Origin: Flavobacteriales bacterium
GTDB taxonomy: Bacteria; Bacteroidota; Bacteroidia; Flavobacteriales; Flavobacteriaceae
Reading direction: 5' to 3'
NCBI GenBank assembly: GCA_027023475.1
Contig: JALVVJ010000054.1
Coordinates: 1 to 51,861 of the forward strand
DNA length: 51,861 nucleotides
In this document: in pieces, positions 50,334 through 51,861 of the stretch
Layout: the number at the start of each line of letters is the position of its first letter
Position numbering within the stretch: position 1 is the stretch's first letter
Program-made: the position numbers and the translations under genes
The notes under the pieces: generated by a model
What the model saw: only the letters and a program-made list of their open reading frames with translations
Told to the model about the DNA's origin: nothing
Database searches by the model: none

Positions 50334-51861
50334 TTTCGTAGAAATCGATTGAATATGTTCAAAAGGTTAAAGCCCTTGGATTTACGTTGGCGATATCCGT
50401 ATTTTTTGTAGGAATAGGCATATTTACTGTCGTATCCGTAGCGTTTGATCAAATTGATTTTGTAGTCGTTATAAACAATGCCCGCTTTTTTGATTTCGCC
50501 GTTTTGATAATAGTCGTTGATAATCGACAACATATTCTTCTTGGTATAGTTCTCCCTGACAATATACAGCATATAATCGGCGTACTGATTCAAAATCAAA
50601 GCGTCGGGCACCAAGCCCAGGGGCGGACTGTCCACAATGATGACATCGTAATTTTCGCGCAGTTGACGGAACAAATCGTTCATACGTTTACTTTCGAGCA
50701 GGCCGGAAATATCAATGGCGTTTTCATTGATATTTTTATGTCCCGAAACAATAACATCCAAATTGGTCAATTGGGATTTTTGGGTAATATCGTTTAGCGT
50801 GAGCGCTTCGTCGGTAATAAAATCCGTGATACCTGCGTGGTTTTCGGAGATTTGTTCGAAATAACCCACCGATTTGGGTCGCCGGATATCGAATTCCAGT
50901 AGCACGGCCTTTTGGTTGCTCAGTGCATTCATGGCTGCCAGGTTGCCCGACACAAAGGTTTTTCCTTCGCCCGAGGTGGACGAGGTAATGATGAGCACAC
51001 GTCCGCCCTGCATATTTTGCGGCAATTGGAACCTTACGTTGGTGCGCAGGGTGCTAAACGATTCGCGGATTTGCGCGCCGGCATCTTCTTGCAAAACAGG
51101 TAATTTGGAACGGGTAGAGCTGTGAAAAATGGTTCCCACAATGCGCAAAGGTGTCAGTGCTTTGAGTTCTTCCGCATCGTTGATGCGCGTGTCGAGCATG
51201 GCCGCAATCAGAATAACCAAGGTGGGAATAAGCAGCGCTGCCAGCAAAGCCAACAAATAGTTGATACGCCGGTTGGGCGCCACGGGCGCTTGGCCGATGT
51301 CCTTGGCCGGGTCCAGAATTTTGATGGCCGATTTATTGGATGCCTTCACAATGTCCACTTCATTGCGCTTTTGCAGCAAGTAACTGTAAATTTGGTCTTT
51401 GACTTCGAAATCCCGTTTGAGGTCGATAAATTGTTTGAGTTCCGAAGGCAGCACGTTGAGTTTTTGTTCCAAACGGGCGATTTGACGTTGAACAAAATTT
51501 TGCTGTTGCTGCAAATTATAAAGCGCCGATTCCACCGCCGTGAGCAGGGCCTTTTTGGTGTTGGCGATTTTGTTGTTCAATTCCTGCAAAGGAATGGACG
51601 ACGGGCTGAGTATTTTTTCCATCTCCTTGCGCTGAATGGCCAAGGCGGTAAGTTGGCGGGTATTATCCACAATCAACGGGTCGTCGATGCCCACGATCGA
51701 TGGCGAAGGAATATCTTCCAAACGATTGTTTTCAAGGTAACTACGCAAAGTTTGATAATAAACCTTTTGCGAAGCAAGGGCCGATTTTTTTTGATCCAGT
51801 TCCAGCAATTGGTTGTAGAGCGCTTCCGAGGGGTTGTCCAATGCAAATTCCTTTTTGTTGC
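50330..51861 (-). CDS. Wzc-like polysaccharide co-polymerase / tyrosine autokinase, 5' end outside window
   Basis: The reading frame stays open to the window edge, so only the last 509 or so residues are seen. It shows a long coiled coil (about the first 170 visible residues), a membrane helix after APNRRINYLLALLAALL, then a cytoplasmic BY-kinase domain with Walker A SSTSGEGKT, Walker A' LLEFDIRRPKS and Walker B IIVDSPPLG. The C-terminus carries a tyrosine cluster (YGYDSKYAYSYKKYGY), the autophosphorylation sites. These proteins control chain length and export of capsule or exopolysaccharide. It is coupled by ATGA to the dehydrogenase gene downstream. Confidence 0.93.
   Translation of the reverse strand, partial: NKKEFALDNPSEALYNQLLELDQKKSALASQKVYYQTLRSYLENNRLEDIPSPSIVGIDDPLIVDNTRQLTALAIQRKEMEKILSPSSIPLQELNNKIANTKKALLTAVESALYNLQQQQNFVQRQIARLEQKLNVLPSELKQFIDLKRDFEVKDQIYSYLLQKRNEVDIVKASNKSAIKILDPAKDIGQAPVAPNRRINYLLALLAALLIPTLVILIAAMLDTRINDAEELKALTPLRIVGTIFHSSTRSKLPVLQEDAGAQIRESFSTLRTNVRFQLPQNMQGGRVLIITSSTSGEGKTFVSGNLAAMNALSNQKAVLLEFDIRRPKSVGYFEQISENHAGITDFITDEALTLNDITQKSQLTNLDVIVSGHKNINENAIDISGLLESKRMNDLFRQLRENYDVIIVDSPPLGLVPDALILNQYADYMLYIVRENYTKKNMLSIINDYYQNGEIKKAGIVYNDYKINLIKRYGYDSKYAYSYKKYGYRQRKSKGFNLLNIFNRFLRK

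Overview
This window looks like a piece of a chromosome from a member of the Bacteroidota with roughly balanced GC. The evidence is the gene families (a DUF4254 protein paired with a GT9 transferase, DUF4296 and DUF5916 proteins, a YfdX pair, a CbpA-type DnaJ), weak Shine-Dalgarno signals, and several promoters of the Bacteroidota type (TTTG, 19-21 nt, TAnnTTTG) upstream of genes. Class and genus cannot be read from the sequence. No rRNA, tRNA, transposase, phage gene or CRISPR array was seen.

Layout. 1-5.6 kb: the start of rfbB (minus strand, running off the left edge), a GT9/DUF4254 pair, a lipoprotein and a GT39-like membrane glycosyltransferase. 5-7.9 kb: indolepyruvate:ferredoxin oxidoreductase iorA and iorB, separated by about 620 bp of repeats. 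8-14.7 kb: Hsp20, a PiT phosphate transporter, an outer-membrane barrel with a basic tail, an M48 lipoprotein protease and a small membrane protein. 14.7-20 kb: recQ, accA and an NhaC-like antiporter. 20.4-23.1 kb: an operon of DUF1858/DUF2249, heme-copper-oxidase-like and DUF59 proteins. 23.1-27.5 kb: a minus-strand stress cluster with two YfdX proteins, an HPF-like fusion, a CbpA-like DnaJ and a small coupled protein. 27.8-30.9 kb: mobA overlapping a membrane protein fused to a THEP1-like NTPase, then a 78-aa protein and a Sel1-repeat protein. 30.9-33.4 kb: NlpC/P60 peptidase, cytochrome c, hemW. 34.6-42 kb: tyrS, a GT2 synthase and DUF4296; a DUF5916 outer-membrane protein; rpe and rarA. 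43.6-46 kb: a DUF6588-like protein and the rpsF-rpsR-rplI operon. 46.4-47.1 kb: an AT-rich orphan gene. 47-51.9 kb: a polysaccharide operon running wzc-like kinase, UDP-sugar dehydrogenase, epimerase and 2-hydroxyacid dehydrogenase.

The most striking feature is the amount of dispersed intergenic repeat. One superfamily (called R here) has eight copies in 52 kb. It has two conserved blocks containing GAGCGG, GC-rich hairpin arms that vary from copy to copy, and an end with GGGCGCCC or GGGCGTGTCC next to a homopolymer run. That end always faces the nearest gene. Five copies lie just upstream of a gene in the same orientation, often next to a recognisable promoter, and three lie against the 3' end of a convergent gene. 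Three copies carry the same 164-bp arm with 20-bp terminal inverted repeats. A second GC-rich family (G) has five copies. CACAGAG palindromes and other modules are joined by a recurring linker of about 20 nt.

Among the proteins, the one most likely to be new is the 555-aa fusion after mobA. Its membrane regions resemble the S and T components of ECF transporters, but its NTPase is of THEP1 type rather than an ABC ATPase. This reading is inference from sequence appearance and has not been searched.
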